A stretch of DNA of 64,000 nt from Terebella lapidaria (Eukaryota; Annelida; Polychaeta; Terebellida; Terebellidae), in the NCBI GenBank assembly GCA_949152475.1, contig OX424559.1:36129119-36193118 (forward strand), in the 5' to 3' direction. The translations under genes were made by a program, and so were the position numbers. The notes under the pieces are model-generated. The model was not told the DNA's origin and made no database searches. It saw only the letters and a list, made by a program, of their open reading frames with translations. Position 1 is the first letter of the stretch, and every line of letters starts with the position of its first letter. Positions 34,301 to 44,734 of this stretch are shown piece by piece.

Positions 34301-35377
34301 TGTGTATATTTTCGAAAATTAATCATCAGTGACTTCTTCATTCTACATATCAATAATAGCCATCCCGCATCCCACAATCCAATGTCATATTCTTATTGCG
34401 GTAAAACGTACGCGTTACAGTTTCCATATATTAACTTAATATAACAGTGATACACGCGATAATTACGGAGAGGATACTAAAGAGAGGGCGGAAGTGGCAG
34501 AATAAATGAAATAGAGCTGTTGCCCAAAAATGTTTTCTTCAGTGTCTAACGCACATTGTATGTTGACATTTCTGATCTCTGACGTTACAAGAGAGCTCCC
34601 GTCTTCCTTCACATTACATGTGATGACATCTCCGTGGTGTTCAGGCTGTGCTGAGGTCAATGTCACCTTGTTGTCATCTATCACATAATCTCCTGGGTGT
34701 TGACTTGTGATGATCCAGGAGTAGACTATCGGTGATCCGGATCGTTTGTCAGCAGGCTGTGACTGAGATGATCCGGAACACGTCAGAGTGATTGGGTCTC
34801 CGGCCAGCACGTCGGTAGTCCCCGTCAGGGACACAATGGGAAATTCTGTGTGATACATTTGGACGTATGATATATCCAGGCTTCACCAATATAAAAAAAA
34901 TGAATTGATGTATTTTCATATCCAACATAACGCCTATTTGTACGATGTATTACGTAAAATTGGAAAATATCAGACGAAATGCTCCAATGAAATACCATTA
35001 ACGTGATCACATGAACTCACGGTAAACGTATATCGTCGCATCGCCGTGATCGAATGGGCTATCACCCCGTTCATAAAGTAAATTACATCTGTAGTCATCA
35101 GCATCACTCAAAGTCACGTTGATGTTACTCAGACCCACGATGTCGCTTGGTGAGTCAGGAACGATACAGTCCAGACGAGGATCGTCATTCAGTGTGTAGC
35201 ATGGTGGTGTACCTCCTTGTACATACTCAACAATAACCACTGCGTCAGAGGATACTCCTGTGTAAACTGTCATAGTGGCTCCTAGCTCGTTCTTGTCAAA
35301 GTCCCTGCTGAGAGTCCACTCCATACTGACAGCAGCTCCCGGGTCTACTCTGACCACACCAGGACCATAGACAAAAT
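28342..35377 (-). CDS. Ig x5 / FN3 x2 single-pass receptor with tyrosine-rich tail
   Basis: Minus-strand gene whose exons join with matching phase: 35377-35021, 34845-34555, 34291-34049, 33756-33472, 33357-33049, 32946-32629, 32523-32233, 31951-31848, 31746-31636, 29255-29133 and 28998-28948 (TAA). Duplicate cassettes lie at 30773-29886 and 28649-28342. The product is a type I membrane protein of nephrin/adhesion-receptor style with five Ig-like domains, two FN3-like domains, one span and a ~93-residue tail. All ectodomain exons are phase 1-1, as in IgSF genes generally. Tail motifs are VHYENV (ITIM consensus), TYENI, KPYESL and FYDVI; the paralog's DEYQNV is DDFQNV here. The leader exon is not seen: upstream of 35,377 lies a LINE tail. 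Role inferred: cell-surface recognition with SH2-based signalling. Ligand unknown. Confidence 0.82.
28527..28649 (-). CDS. tail exon 2, downstream duplicate
   Basis: 123 nt, phase 0-0, acceptor gatgcag and donor aagcag|gtgatg. It encodes VNSGAMPNPHIGNDDDFQNV and then KPYESLS. The tyrosine of DEYQNV in the 1.6-kb paralog is Phe here. Confidence 0.7.
28948..28998 (-). CDS. terminal tail exon, upstream copy
   Basis: Same as 28,342-28,392 and first in transcription order, so this is the default end of the protein. Confidence 0.75.
   Translation of the reverse strand, partial: ASNFYDVIGGNQTRPE
29133..29255 (-). CDS. tail exon 2, upstream copy
   Basis: Same sequence as 28,527-28,649. It joins tail exon 1 (phase 0) without changing frame. 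Use of both copies would double the YESL motif. Confidence 0.75.
29886..29996 (-). CDS. tail exon 1 (VHYENV/TYENI), downstream copy
   Basis: 111 nt, phase 0-0, acceptor ctcacag, donor gcaaag|gttgca. Contains VHYENV (ITIM consensus) and TYENI. Identical in protein to the copy at 31,636-31,746, apart from a silent or conservative change near the start. Confidence 0.72.
30098..30201 (-). CDS. transmembrane exon, downstream copy
   Basis: 104 nt, in phase 1, out phase 0. Encodes LSTGAIVGIALGCLLAAGII, then TALVIFLY and a basic anchor. Partner of 31,848-31,951. Confidence 0.75.
30483..30773 (-). CDS. FN3-like domain 2 exon, downstream copy
   Basis: 291 nt, phase 1-1. Differs from the upstream copy by Arg for Trp in YISLI(R/W)TKVCD. 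The conserved C-strand Trp is therefore lost here, which could destabilise this copy. Confidence 0.72.
30879..31047 (-). pseudogene. truncated FN3-1 exon at the duplication joint
   Basis: Only the 3' ~168 nt of the FN3-1 exon (from EAYIESEFNNGE on) survives, fused at 31,047 to non-coding sequence from the duplicated flank. It has no acceptor, so it should not be used as an exon. The ORF reading through the joint is chimeric. Confidence 0.75.
31636..31746 (-). CDS. tail exon 1 (VHYENV/TYENI), upstream copy
   Basis: 111 nt, phase 0-0. First 37 cytoplasmic residues after the anchor. VHYENV fits (I/V/L/S)xYxx(L/V/I). Both YEN motifs fit pYxN, the Grb2 SH2 preference. The spacing between the two tyrosines is too long for a canonical ITAM. 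Confidence 0.75.
31848..31951 (-). CDS. transmembrane exon, upstream copy
   Basis: 104 nt, acceptor cccttgaag, donor cctacg|gtattt. Single hydrophobic helix then LYRERKPT as stop-transfer. In phase 1 from FN3-2, out phase 0 to tail exon 1. Confidence 0.78.
32233..32523 (-). CDS. FN3-like domain 2 exon, upstream copy
   Basis: 291 nt, phase 1-1, acceptor aatttcag, donor gacggag|gtatgt. 97 residues with a beta-sandwich pattern (RIEGDMVIITIEI, YISLIWTKVCD, KITVTVSLYDQ) ending SWEYDINDG just before the span. Two Cys (VCD, DNCE) may form a local disulphide. Confidence 0.75.
32629..32946 (-). CDS. fibronectin type III domain 1 exon
   Basis: 318 nt, phase 1-1. Classic FN3 marks: PPSEPSAPRLD at the start, NIQWTAGFNGG (B-C Trp) and STYIISITATNSF (F-strand Tyr and A.N). 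This domain is not duplicated intact. Confidence 0.82.
33049..33357 (-). CDS. Ig-like domain 5 exon, lacking the disulphide cysteines
   Basis: 309 nt, phase 1-1. Ig I-set shape (GSNVSFSILMTA, then VELRILGVEEFNFGDYILTV, GNDIGPP) but neither canonical cysteine is present. The DxGxYxC motif reads FGDYILT. The fold may be stabilised without the bridge, as in some membrane-proximal Ig domains. Confidence 0.75.
33472..33756 (-). CDS. Ig-like domain 4 exon
   Basis: 285 nt, phase 1-1. Cys pair in SSGISCDISSRP and DTGDYLCTAGNDIG, the standard I-set pattern. EISYKDNG holds a Tyr in place of the C-strand Trp. Confidence 0.82.
33956..34140. repeat. 90-bp tandem duplication of exon end plus donor
   Basis: The motif tgcac(a/g)gt(t/c)a(a/g)tgtgaact lies at 34,051 and 33,961, exactly 90 bp apart. 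Copies differ at several positions (SSVEF versus ANIQF in protein), so it is older than the 1,750- and 606-bp events. Use of the distal donor would add 30 residues in frame. Confidence 0.65.
34049..34291 (-). CDS. Ig-like domain 3 exon, with a duplicated 3' end
   Basis: 243 nt, phase 1-1. VTRTCVADC, CSYNW and DDHGIHTCTASN show the bridge and Trp, with two extra Cys (ADCNPPC). Just downstream, a 90-bp tandem copy of the exon end and its donor (33,956-34,048) offers a second donor in the same frame. Confidence 0.8.
34555..34845 (-). CDS. Ig-like domain 2 exon
   Basis: 291 nt, phase 1-1. DPITLTCSGSS, VYSWIIT and HHGDVITCNVKEDG give the C2-type Cys-Trp-Cys pattern. Confidence 0.82.
35021..35377 (-). 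CDS. Ig-like domain 1 exon (V-type), first visible ectodomain exon
   Basis: 357 nt, phase 1-1, acceptor ttttatag. AAVSMEWTLS, PPCYTL, RLDCIV and DADDYRCNLLYERG, with three Cys. It begins in phase 1, so at least one leader exon must lie further upstream (higher coordinates) and was not found. Confidence 0.8.
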
Positions 35378-35444
35378 CTATAAAATGATTGCGAGAATGT
35401 TCCTCTTACCACTATTTTGAAAAAAAAGATTGTCACACGGCCAG

Positions 35445-35785
35445 AAATGTTTCACGTATGCGGCTCCTGAACTGTGGAATAGCATTCCAAGATCGGTTCG
35501 TGACTGCTCATCCGTCCACACCTTTAAAAGACACCTTAAAGCTCACTTCTTCCGCCAGCATTTCAGTGACATTGTTGACTAGTTTTTGTGTTTTTAATTT
35601 TTCCACATATGTGTTCACCTGGTCATTTATTAACATTTTACTTTCATTTATCCCTGGTAATTATTCTTTTTAGTGTTTACTTGTATTCTATTTTGTGTTT
35701 ACTTTTATTACTTGTAAAGTGTTCAGATAATGTGTTTTCACATCGATTGGGCACTCTAAATACACTGGTGTAATAATAATAACAA
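35445..35785 (+). mobile_element. 5'-truncated L2/CR1-like LINE tail
   Basis: In one frame 35,450-35,580 reads AAPELWNSIPRSVRD, then VHTFKRHLKAHFFRQHFSD and a stop, the usual C-terminus of L2/CR1-clade ORF2. It is followed by ttgtaaagtgttcag, a gggcactctaaatac block and (aat)n, the usual 3' tail of this clade. Only the last ~340 bp are present. Lies 70 bp upstream of the receptor's first visible exon. Confidence 0.65.
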
Positions 35786-36839
35786 AACAATACAGCAAAC
35801 CAATTGATATATAGTTTTCTTATATCTTGCAATACCCCATCCCCCCATATCGAGCAAGGGTAGCGATAACCGATAAAATATTAAAGATCTCTTTCGGGTT
35901 GATACAAACAACTGTCTCCGAATATTTCGGCACAAACACATGTTTAACCTTGGGAAAGCAAGTTAAACTTAAATGTCAAAAGATGTGTGTTTTCCGAATG
36001 CTGCCGACCTTTTAGACATTAACACTACGGTTATGGCGAGTATGTATCTGCTGAGTGACCTTGACATTGTCGCTTAACCTTAACTCACTGTCCGGAATCC
36101 GTTTCGGCAGAGAATATTGGGAAACGATATTTTTCGGTTGGGGAACGATATGTTCGATTGGGAAACGCCAAGCTGCAAGGGGGTGTGTGTTGTTTTCCTC
36201 AATAAAGTATGGAAAAATAGGTGTAATTGTTAATCAAAAGAAAGACAAACATGTGCTTATGTTGTATAAAGTATTCATGGTCGACCAAACCTGCTATAAT
36301 AGGCTATACTTGATGTAATGTCGTTTTTGGGATGTGAAATGCGATGAAAATAATACCGTTTTAAACAAATGAACACTGATGATTAAATATGTGTCTTGTG
36401 TACACAAAAAGTCACACGAGTCAAGAGAAAGGTGTATTACATGATCCCCACCGAAAAGAAACATTTTACATCGTCTCGTTAATAAATATTTGCTGATTTT
36501 CTGAACTATTGATGTTTCGATGGGTAAACGATACGTATAGAGAAGGCGCCGGTTGGTAATCCATGCTGTTTCGATTGGGAAACGGAAAATTTTGTACATA
36601 TGAAATACGAGATCAACTGTTATACACGAGCAATACTGTGTGATCTTTAGTGAAAGGTTACCTCGAGTGAGATATCAAATATATGACTGTATGCACAACA
36701 TTTTGGGTGTGAGATAAGGTAGATCATGTGCCCGGGCTCGAAATAATAGAAAAAGTTTTGACATTTTTGTTTCAAAACATGCTATTTTGGGTCCTTGACA
36801 TTGAGTATAAATATGGAGTGCCTTGACGATCGATAAGCC

Positions 36840-38175
36840 CAATATTTAGGCTCAAAAGGCCCAAAATTCAGTTTTTAGCTGTTTTCTAAAAAAACTGATC
36901 AGTTTGAGATTTTTGTTTGAAAAGTTTCCTCTTATGTACCTTTCTGAAGTGTATAAGTTTCGTTCCCCTTGAATCGCCAGTCTGCATGTGGTGGCCATTT
37001 TGAATTTTCGACAGGTTGGTGAAAAAAAAACCTTTTTGTCCTAAATGAAGTCACTATTCGTTTCGAGTGATATCCAACCAAAAAAAAAATTCTCCTTTGA
37101 AAACTTTTTTGGATTTCACGCAATGTTTCCTTCATAATGGGAGCTATATGGAGTAAACTTCTAGAACACTTCAAGATGGAGCTTAAATATTGGCACATTC
37201 AAATAGGAAATCATATATTGTGGTTTCGGTGGTGATCTTGAATTTGACCTTCAATGACCTTGAGATGCCCTTTTTTGTCAGAAAAACGGTCAATTTGGAC
37301 TTTGGCGACCATTTTCTCAAAAACTGTTCAGACGGTTTCCAGATTATCGTTTGAAAAGATCACCCTTATGTACCTTCGCGACATGTCTAAGTTTCTTTGC
37401 CCTTGAATCGCTCAAAGTGGGCCATTTTGGCCCAAACTTGGCCCAAATGGGACTTTCCCATGTTAAATTATCTTACGCTTTATAATGGGACATATTATTG
37501 CTAATATCTCACTTAATATTGAGATTAGAGATTAGGAATCAATTGTGGACATAAAGGAAATGATATCTGCTGAATATTTTCATAACATTGAATTTCACAT
37601 TCGACCTAATTTTGAAGGTCACAGGACAAAATGGCTGATATCTCGCTCCTTATCGACTTTGTGGCTTGGGAATCAATTGTGGACATATAGGAAATGATAT
37701 ACGTCGAATTTCCTGATGACCTTGAATTTGGCCTTGATCTCATTTTCAAAGTCAGAGCACAAAATGGCCAATATATCGCTTATTATCGACTTTACAACTG
37801 ATGAATCAAATGTTGACATATAGGGAATGATATATGCTGAAAGTTTTCGTGACCTGCGATCTTATTTTCAAGGTCAGACAACAGAGTGGCTAATATCTCG
37901 CTCATTATCAACTTTATAGCTTACAAATCAATTGTGAACATATAGGAAATTATATATGCCGAATATTCTCATAAGCTTGAAGTTGACCTTCGACTTTATT
38001 TTCAAGGTCAGAGCATGAAATGGCTAATATTTCGCTCATTATCGACTTTCCAACTTAGGAATCAATTGTAAACAGATAGAAAACAATGTTCCCTTTGGGC
38101 AGACATTGTGGAAAAATTACCATTGCAGACTTTGAGACTACAAATGTCTTAGCCTTTGGGCTAATTTTGCCCTCT
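36840..38175 (+). mobile_element. type-1 hairpin-element copy inside the palindromic element
   Basis: Family body blocks (cttgaatcgccagtctgc, ccttgaatcgctcaaagtgg), then about five ~134-bp core units (37,490-38,090), then agcctttgggctaatttt, a degraded 3' hairpin. The 5' signature is missing. Confidence 0.5.
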
Positions 38176-38195
38176 TTCCTCATCCACAGCGGGTC

Positions 38196-38312
38196 TCAGT
38201 ATTGAAAAGGTTTTTCTTGGTGTTTGTCAAATGAGTGCTTCACAATTTGGTTAGAGTCTTCAAACTTGGAATGACAGTTATAACACCTGGCGTTGAAGCC
38301 GCGAGACGCCAT
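38196..38312 (-). CDS. small C2H2-type zinc-finger ORF
   Basis: ATG at 38,312 to TGA at 38,196, 38 residues: MASRGFNARCYNCHSKFEDS, then a helix with His x5 His (KHSFDKH). CxxC-x12-HxxxxH is a zinc-finger pattern. Such short N-terminal fingers precede transposase regions in several invertebrate DNA elements, and the position within terminal arms fits that. It may be the first exon or a remnant; no partner exon is seen. Confidence 0.45.
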   Translation of the reverse strand: MASRGFNARCYNCHSKFEDSNQIVKHSFDKHQEKPFQY

Positions 38313-38880
38313 CTGTTGTAAGAAATAATAAGTATGAATGAATAATAGCCAAAAATGAGCCTTAACGGGCCATAAATTCCCAATAAAATATCGTTTACTA
38401 ATCGAGACACCCATATCAGAACTGTTGTCCAATCGGAACAGTATCGTTTACCCACCGAAACATCAATGGTTCAGAAAATCAGCAAACATTTATTAATGAG
38501 ACGATGTAAAATGTTTCTGTTCGGTAGGGATCATGTAATACACCTTTCTCTTGACTCGTGTTACTTTTTGTGTGCATCAGACACATATTTAATCATCAGT
38601 GTTCATTTGTTCAAAACGGTGTGATTTTCATCGCATTTCACGTCACAAAAACGATATTACATCAAGTATAGCAGGTTTGGTCGACACTGGAGACTTAATA
38701 CAACATTAGCGCATGTTTGTCTTTCTTCTGATTACCGATTACACCTATTTTTTCATACTTTATTGAGGAAAACAACACACACCCCCTTGCAGCTTGGCGT
38801 TTCCCAATCGAACATATCGTTTCCCAACCGAAAAATATCGTTTCCCAATATCCTCTGCCGAAACGGATTCCGGACAGTGT

Positions 38881-41275
38881 AACTGGATTCAACTTTCCAG
38901 TGGAACTCAATGTATTGAACACTGACTGACTGAAGACAAATACTTTGAGCAATCTTGGTCAAACATGGTCATTGGCAATTATGTGATTTCAGTTTTTCTA
39001 TTGCTATGACAACCCTTTTTCATCTAATTTTTACCAAATTCAAAAAGTTCACAAGTTAAGCCAATGGGACAATTAGTTTGAGATTCCTGGACGTACAGGC
39101 GACCAACCAAATAGTCAAACGCAATATTTCGCGGCGAAGGTAATGAAAATAAATAATAACATAAAATAAATAAATCAGACATGCTCTGGTGGACGGAACA
39201 GAAATACCCATATTCTTTGGAACACACCTGTGTATATCACGCTGTTACAGTTACGAATACCTGGTTGGCAATATCCGTTGTTACCCTCGCCCCGTAGGGA
39301 GGGGGGGGGGTTCGAGGGTATTGCCTTTGAGTCTGTCTGTCTCCCTGGTAGTTTGTTTGTTTGTCCACGCGCATAACTCGGAAACAAATGGTCCGATCAA
39401 TGCATAATTTATAGGGATGTAGCTTTATGTCAGTGGCTCAATTTTCCCCAAATTTTGTCAAAATCGAATGAAAAAATTTGCCATGGCAACGGAAAAAGTG
39501 AAAATCACATAATCAGCTATAACTCTGGCTCTACTTGATATTAATTTTTCAAACTATTTCTTCATTTTTCTTTGGCCAATTCCCGATCGTACAGTGTATG
39601 TCCGATGGTTATACGACGAAAATTTCCTATTATTGCCCGATGTCGAAAAAATAGGGGTCACGATTTTAAGACTTTTGAGTGATCTGAGATTCAAGTCCAT
39701 ATTTTGAAGCTAGTTTTCAATCGTTTTAACCCATTTTCGTTCAGCAGATGTGCCTATATGACATAAACAATACCGTGGAATTTCACAACTCAATAAGGTC
39801 AGAGTTCAAAATCGAAAATGTACAATAATTCTGCTTATTTTAATGATTTATATCCCCTATTAATTATATATTTTTCTGTACTCAACTCCCGTCATCTGCT
39901 GTATGACCCATGGTCATGTGATCAAAACCCCCCATTATCGCCCAATGTATCAAGTGTAGGGGACATCAGCTAAAATCACTGATTTTGTAGTATTTCAAGT
40001 AGTGGTAATTCCCAAACCACTGACGATATTATACAGAATGTTGAATTTGGGTTGTCAGTATCGAGAATTAAGGTCGTGGTCGACAGATCGAGAATATGTT
40101 AAAAAAAAAATAAAAAATTCGCAAGAACTCTTCTTTTATGAATGAATATTTCTCCCATGGTTTTTGTATTTTTTATGGCCAATTTCCAATCATTTGATAT
40201 GACCAATGACGGTATGACCGAAATCCCCGATAATCGCCCAGGCGAAACTTTGAAGGTCATAAACTTTAATTTTAGTAACTAATTTTGGAAAGACCAGGGT
40301 CTGCAATCTCTGATTGTCTCGTTATGCGTGTACTAATAGCCACTTTCGCCAGTATCGGCATCTGTTAGTCCCTGATACTTGAGTGCATTTAGAACCATTG
40401 AAGGCGAAAATGTTTCTAGCCATTATGTTGGGGTGATGATCATGGAGCAAATTTTGCATAATCAATATCAATATTATTGTAAATTCTTTTTTTTTAATGT
40501 TATATTATGTAGTATGTTTTTGCGTTTCATTTATGTTTTATGTATGTAGTGAATAAATCAATAAACATCAAAAGTAATAAATGAACTTACCACTCATTAC
40601 AACGCCACTGTACCAGCTCAAAAAGTAGACCATTTCTAAGATGTGTAGTCTGAACTGCTTAATAATTGCATGGGTCATTTCCGTTTTGTCCGGATATATC
40701 TGAAGAGACAATATTTTTGTCATTCATTGTTACGAAGCAGTGAATGTCACCCAATGAATAGTACGTGTTCTCACAACACCAGAACTCTGATTTATTTATT
40801 GAAAAACCTGCTATTAAGGTAAACATTACTGTGAAACGATAAATTTTTGGCGACGATTTATTTCGCGAATTTCGCAGAGCAAAAAGTTGTCGCGAAAATT
40901 CTCGTTTTGGAGCTCTCCAAAGAGAGGCGTAAAGATGTACTTCCTGCGTCTGAATAGTTTTGTATTGTATTTCATTCAAGATGTGCTTTATACATATAAC
41001 ATAACCAATCACAATAGGACAAGAATATAAGACACATTCCAGGTGTTCACAAGAGCGTAGCTTGTGACCCGAAGGCTGTGAACACATGTAATTAAAACCA
41101 ATCACCTCACACTATATACATCAAAACCATCATATCCTTTTCAATAAATTGTTGTTCCTGCCAGTCGTCTAATACACATAAACATTACATTGTTTTGTAT
41201 TCGAATACAGACTTTACAATATTATCCACTATATACTATATAGACAAGTTACTCTTTGATGGCTTCGCTGATATT
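38881..41275. other. repeat-derived DNA, no gene seen
   Basis: 39,285-40,330 contains family-like text (cgcgcataactcggaaac; gaccaatggtcatg; atcgcccaatg) in ~250-bp steps. This suggests an old repeat. No exon is supported. Confidence 0.4.
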
Positions 41276-41450
41276 CACACTCACCTACACACACACACAC
41301 ACCCACACACACACACTGACACCCGCATCCCCACACACATATGTTTTCGAAAATATGGTTTAGTTAAATAATACAGGGTGCCCCAGAACTCCATACCATT
41401 CACACACACTACACACACACTACACACACACCTACACAGTCACAAATAAT
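41276..41450. repeat. CA microsatellites
   Basis: Two (ca)n stretches, 41,283-41,345 and 41,396-41,440, the second in actacacacac steps. Confidence 0.85.
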
Positions 41451-41825
41451 TTTACGAATCCAACAGTAGATAATTACATGTCAAAACATACATATGGGTC
41501 ACCTATGTAAATTTCCCGTCAGACACATGTGAATGTGGGCTTTTACTATTATGAAGATTAAATGATCAATCATGCAAGTATATCAGATTTTCAAATTTTA
41601 GGTTTCTTGTTTGATATTCGATAGACATATCTTCATTATGGTCATGTGTCAAAATGACGGTGCACATTCATGTATGCTATCTAATTATTCCATATCTAGA
41701 CAGGAGGCCCTACTCGAATTTCTTTTTGAATGAAGTTCTCTATGGTATGGTGGCTGATATATGCCATAGATTTATTTTCCAGATTTCATCTATTTCTTTT
41801 TTCCAGAATTCTGAAGAAAATAAAA

Positions 41826-42405
41826 TAATTAAATGCACATACTTAATGTTAAATACGCGTACTTAATATTGAATACTCATACTTAATATTAAATACACGT
41901 ATATAATATTAAATACGCTGTATGCTATTAAATACGTGTACTTAATATTAAATATGCATACTTAATGTTGAATATGCGTACTTAATGTCAAACATGCATA
42001 CTTAATATTAAATTAGCAAAAAATTGATGTGGTTATGTTGCTGTGTATGTCTCGTGAAACAAGGTATGTATCAAGCGACATGGCGCTACAAAAAACCCAG
42101 AAATATCTAACTGTCTGGTATTAATATTGAGTATGTGTATTTAGCATTTAAGTACGTGTATTTAGCACTAAAAACATGTATTTAATATTATATGCGCGTA
42201 TTTAATATTATGTACGTGTACTTAATATTAGATTATGTACGTGCATTTAATATGAAATATGCATAATTAATATTAAGTATGCGAATTTAGTACACGCATT
42301 TAATATTATATATGTATTTTTAATATTATGTACGTGTATTCAATATTAAGTATGTGTATTTAATATTGAATATGTGTATTTGATAGTAAGTACGCGTATT
42401 TAATC
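41826..42405. repeat. AT-rich minisatellite, period about 19-20 bp
   Basis: Repeats of the form ttaatattaaatacgtgta with variation at the ta(c/t)g(c/t)g(t/c) core, in blocks 41,826-42,015 and 42,118-42,405 separated by ~100 bp of other sequence. Roughly 25 copies. Confidence 0.8.
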
Positions 42406-44230
42406 ATTAATTTCATGAATTTCCCTGTCATTTTTGTTTTCTCTCACTTCGTATGCCTGATATGACTTTCTGGCCCCGGACTATGAGATTGGATAACGGA
42501 CCATGTTTTGTTTGCTCGGAATACTTAATACTGGGTATTGATTTCACGTCTATTGACATGTTACATAGACGTTGATTTCGTAATAACCCTGTAATTTATT
42601 TCAGAACCTGGCGAACATGAGCCAACAGAATTTTCTCCATATTGGTCACGATCAATTAATCTATTTTTAGTTTCTCAGAGGAAAGTTCAAAGCCACCCTT
42701 GTGTTTTAAAGGAGAATATGGGATGCTTGTTGTAATTTATGAAACAGAACGTGATAACTTGCTCAATACGTCCAAAGCGTGTGGAAAGTTTCTGATAAGT
42801 TAGAACGTTCCACCACAGAAGGTACATCTCATCTGGACTACTTCGGTCCATGGTTACCCAGGAGCATCATCGGTACCCCTCGGTATTGTGTATAACTTTA
42901 GCACAAAGATTGATTGACCCAGCTTATGGTTTTCGATATTTATAACCTTTGTTTTGAAATAAGAACCATCAATAACATGCAAAGGACTCACCTCACCTTT
43001 TGACTCACCTGTGGGACTAAAAGTCAATCAGGTGACCAGCGTATGCAGGTGCAATATAACTATCTCGAAGTAAAAGTACTGAATCGGATCGCAACTTCGT
43101 TTCGGTCATAGTAACAGTTGTATCTTCACCTTCTCTTCCGTCTCTCTCTCTCTCTCTCTTTTACGACACTACAACTCCAAGGCTCATTTTATTTACAACA
43201 TTCTCACGATATGACATAGTTATTCAGTATTTCAAGTATTGTCAACGAATTATAACAGTATTATCACTTGCCTTCTGCAATATTAATTCACTTGATAATC
43301 CAGTAGTTATGTATTCTTCAATGCTAAATTGTTGAGGTAACTATCTTAAACCGTCTACTTGTTTCATTCGTTTGGTGAACGTTAGACTCTTACGTGTATT
43401 TGTCTTCTTATCAATCGAAGATAAAACACTACTTGGTGAAAGAGCATTCGAATTACAACCAGGAAAACATGTTCAATACATCCGGGTGTGACCTTCAAAT
43501 AGCACAATATATATTACAAGTTGAGCAATAATTCACACACAGGAAAACGATCTTTAGGATTGATTGGTATACAATCATAATATCATGAATTGAAGAGTGT
43601 ATTCTATCGATTTGAAGATTTCTATTTAAATCCAATCATACAGTGATTGTATCAGTTATACGTTGATACAGACATTTCGTATGAAATCAGTACCTGTGTA
43701 AAATCAATAGACAGTTTTGAATTGATTCGCTTTAATAATCCAGTATTGATAGGTAACGGACTGGATACAGTGTTTGAGGCCTGAGGTCGTATCTGGGCCA
43801 TAGCACGCACGAGCTTGCGAGTCGATTAACTTATTATTATATGCCGCATCATGATATGCACACCCCTCGAGAGACCTATGATTACAAATGCTGACATTTC
43901 AGACCCTGAAAGCAAAGAAATTTTATGGACATTTCCATGTACTACAAAACCAAAAACGTCATTTCACCAGCGCATGAATACGTAAACTTCAAAAGAGCAC
44001 CGGTTGCTATGCGCGACGCAGGTCGATATGAAGGAGGTCAATACCGCAATATATCGGACCGATTGCACTCTGTGTAATCTATTGTAGCATTTTCGTAGGC
44101 ATATGTGGAGATTTTGCCCAAGATCATGGCAGGTGTCTTTCTTAAACACTCTAGTTTTACGGCCTGTGATTTGATCGCTTTAGTTCGAAGCACGCGTTGC
44201 CACAGCAGCGCTCTCTAATCCTCTCGCGCC
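42406..44230. other. intergenic DNA, no gene seen
   Basis: No supported exon. A short (tc)n run lies at 43,143-43,160. Confidence 0.45.
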
Positions 44231-44734
44231 CAGTAAGCTATAACAATGGTTTTACGTAGCTCTTTCTTGTCTCGTGTTCTAGTGTTTTATATACACTGGA
44301 ACCGGCTTGATCTGGGAGATTGTCCCTGAGCAGGCCGAGAGGCAGGATATGGAGCTCGCCATGAGCTTTACGTCTCCATTCTTTGGCTAAAGCCCTCGTG
44401 GGCTCCTGGGGACGATTTCCATAGGGGGCCCGGGCTGGGGGAGACTGTGCTGACTCGGGGGCGCAGGCCCTGTGGATCACCGGTCTTTTCCCACCCGGGA
44501 TGGTGTGACACAGGCTCTGGCAGACCGTCAGGCTGGCCCTGAGTTCAATTTCTGTGACAGTGCCGTCGGCGAGGCCGGCCAGCAACATGCTCACGTGTAC
44601 GAGTTCCATGGTGCCGCTCCCATGGCATCTCGGGCTCTACACACGGCTACATTACCACTAACTATGTATAATGCATGCTGTATATGATGTTGTTGATGTT
44701 GGTGATGATGGTGATGGCGATGTGTTATGATGTG

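Larger units (their letters stand above)
36086..38880 (-). mobile_element. palindromic DNA element with ~445-bp terminal inverted arms
   Basis: Left arm 36,086-36,534 and right arm 38,441-38,880 are reverse complements at ~90% identity by eye. Both start cactgtccggaatccg and carry repeated gggaaacgata words. Between them lie a small zinc-finger ORF (38,196-38,312, minus) and a type-1 hairpin element (36,840-38,175). No target duplication was found. Confidence 0.65.

Noticed and set aside
40659..41105. 148-codon minus-strand ORF
   Set aside because: No domain, no splice or start support, and it runs through low-complexity cgcgaa text; treated as chance.
41826..42405. CRISPR-like array
   Set aside because: Repeats abut without unique spacers, the DNA is animal nuclear, and the units vary; it is a minisatellite.
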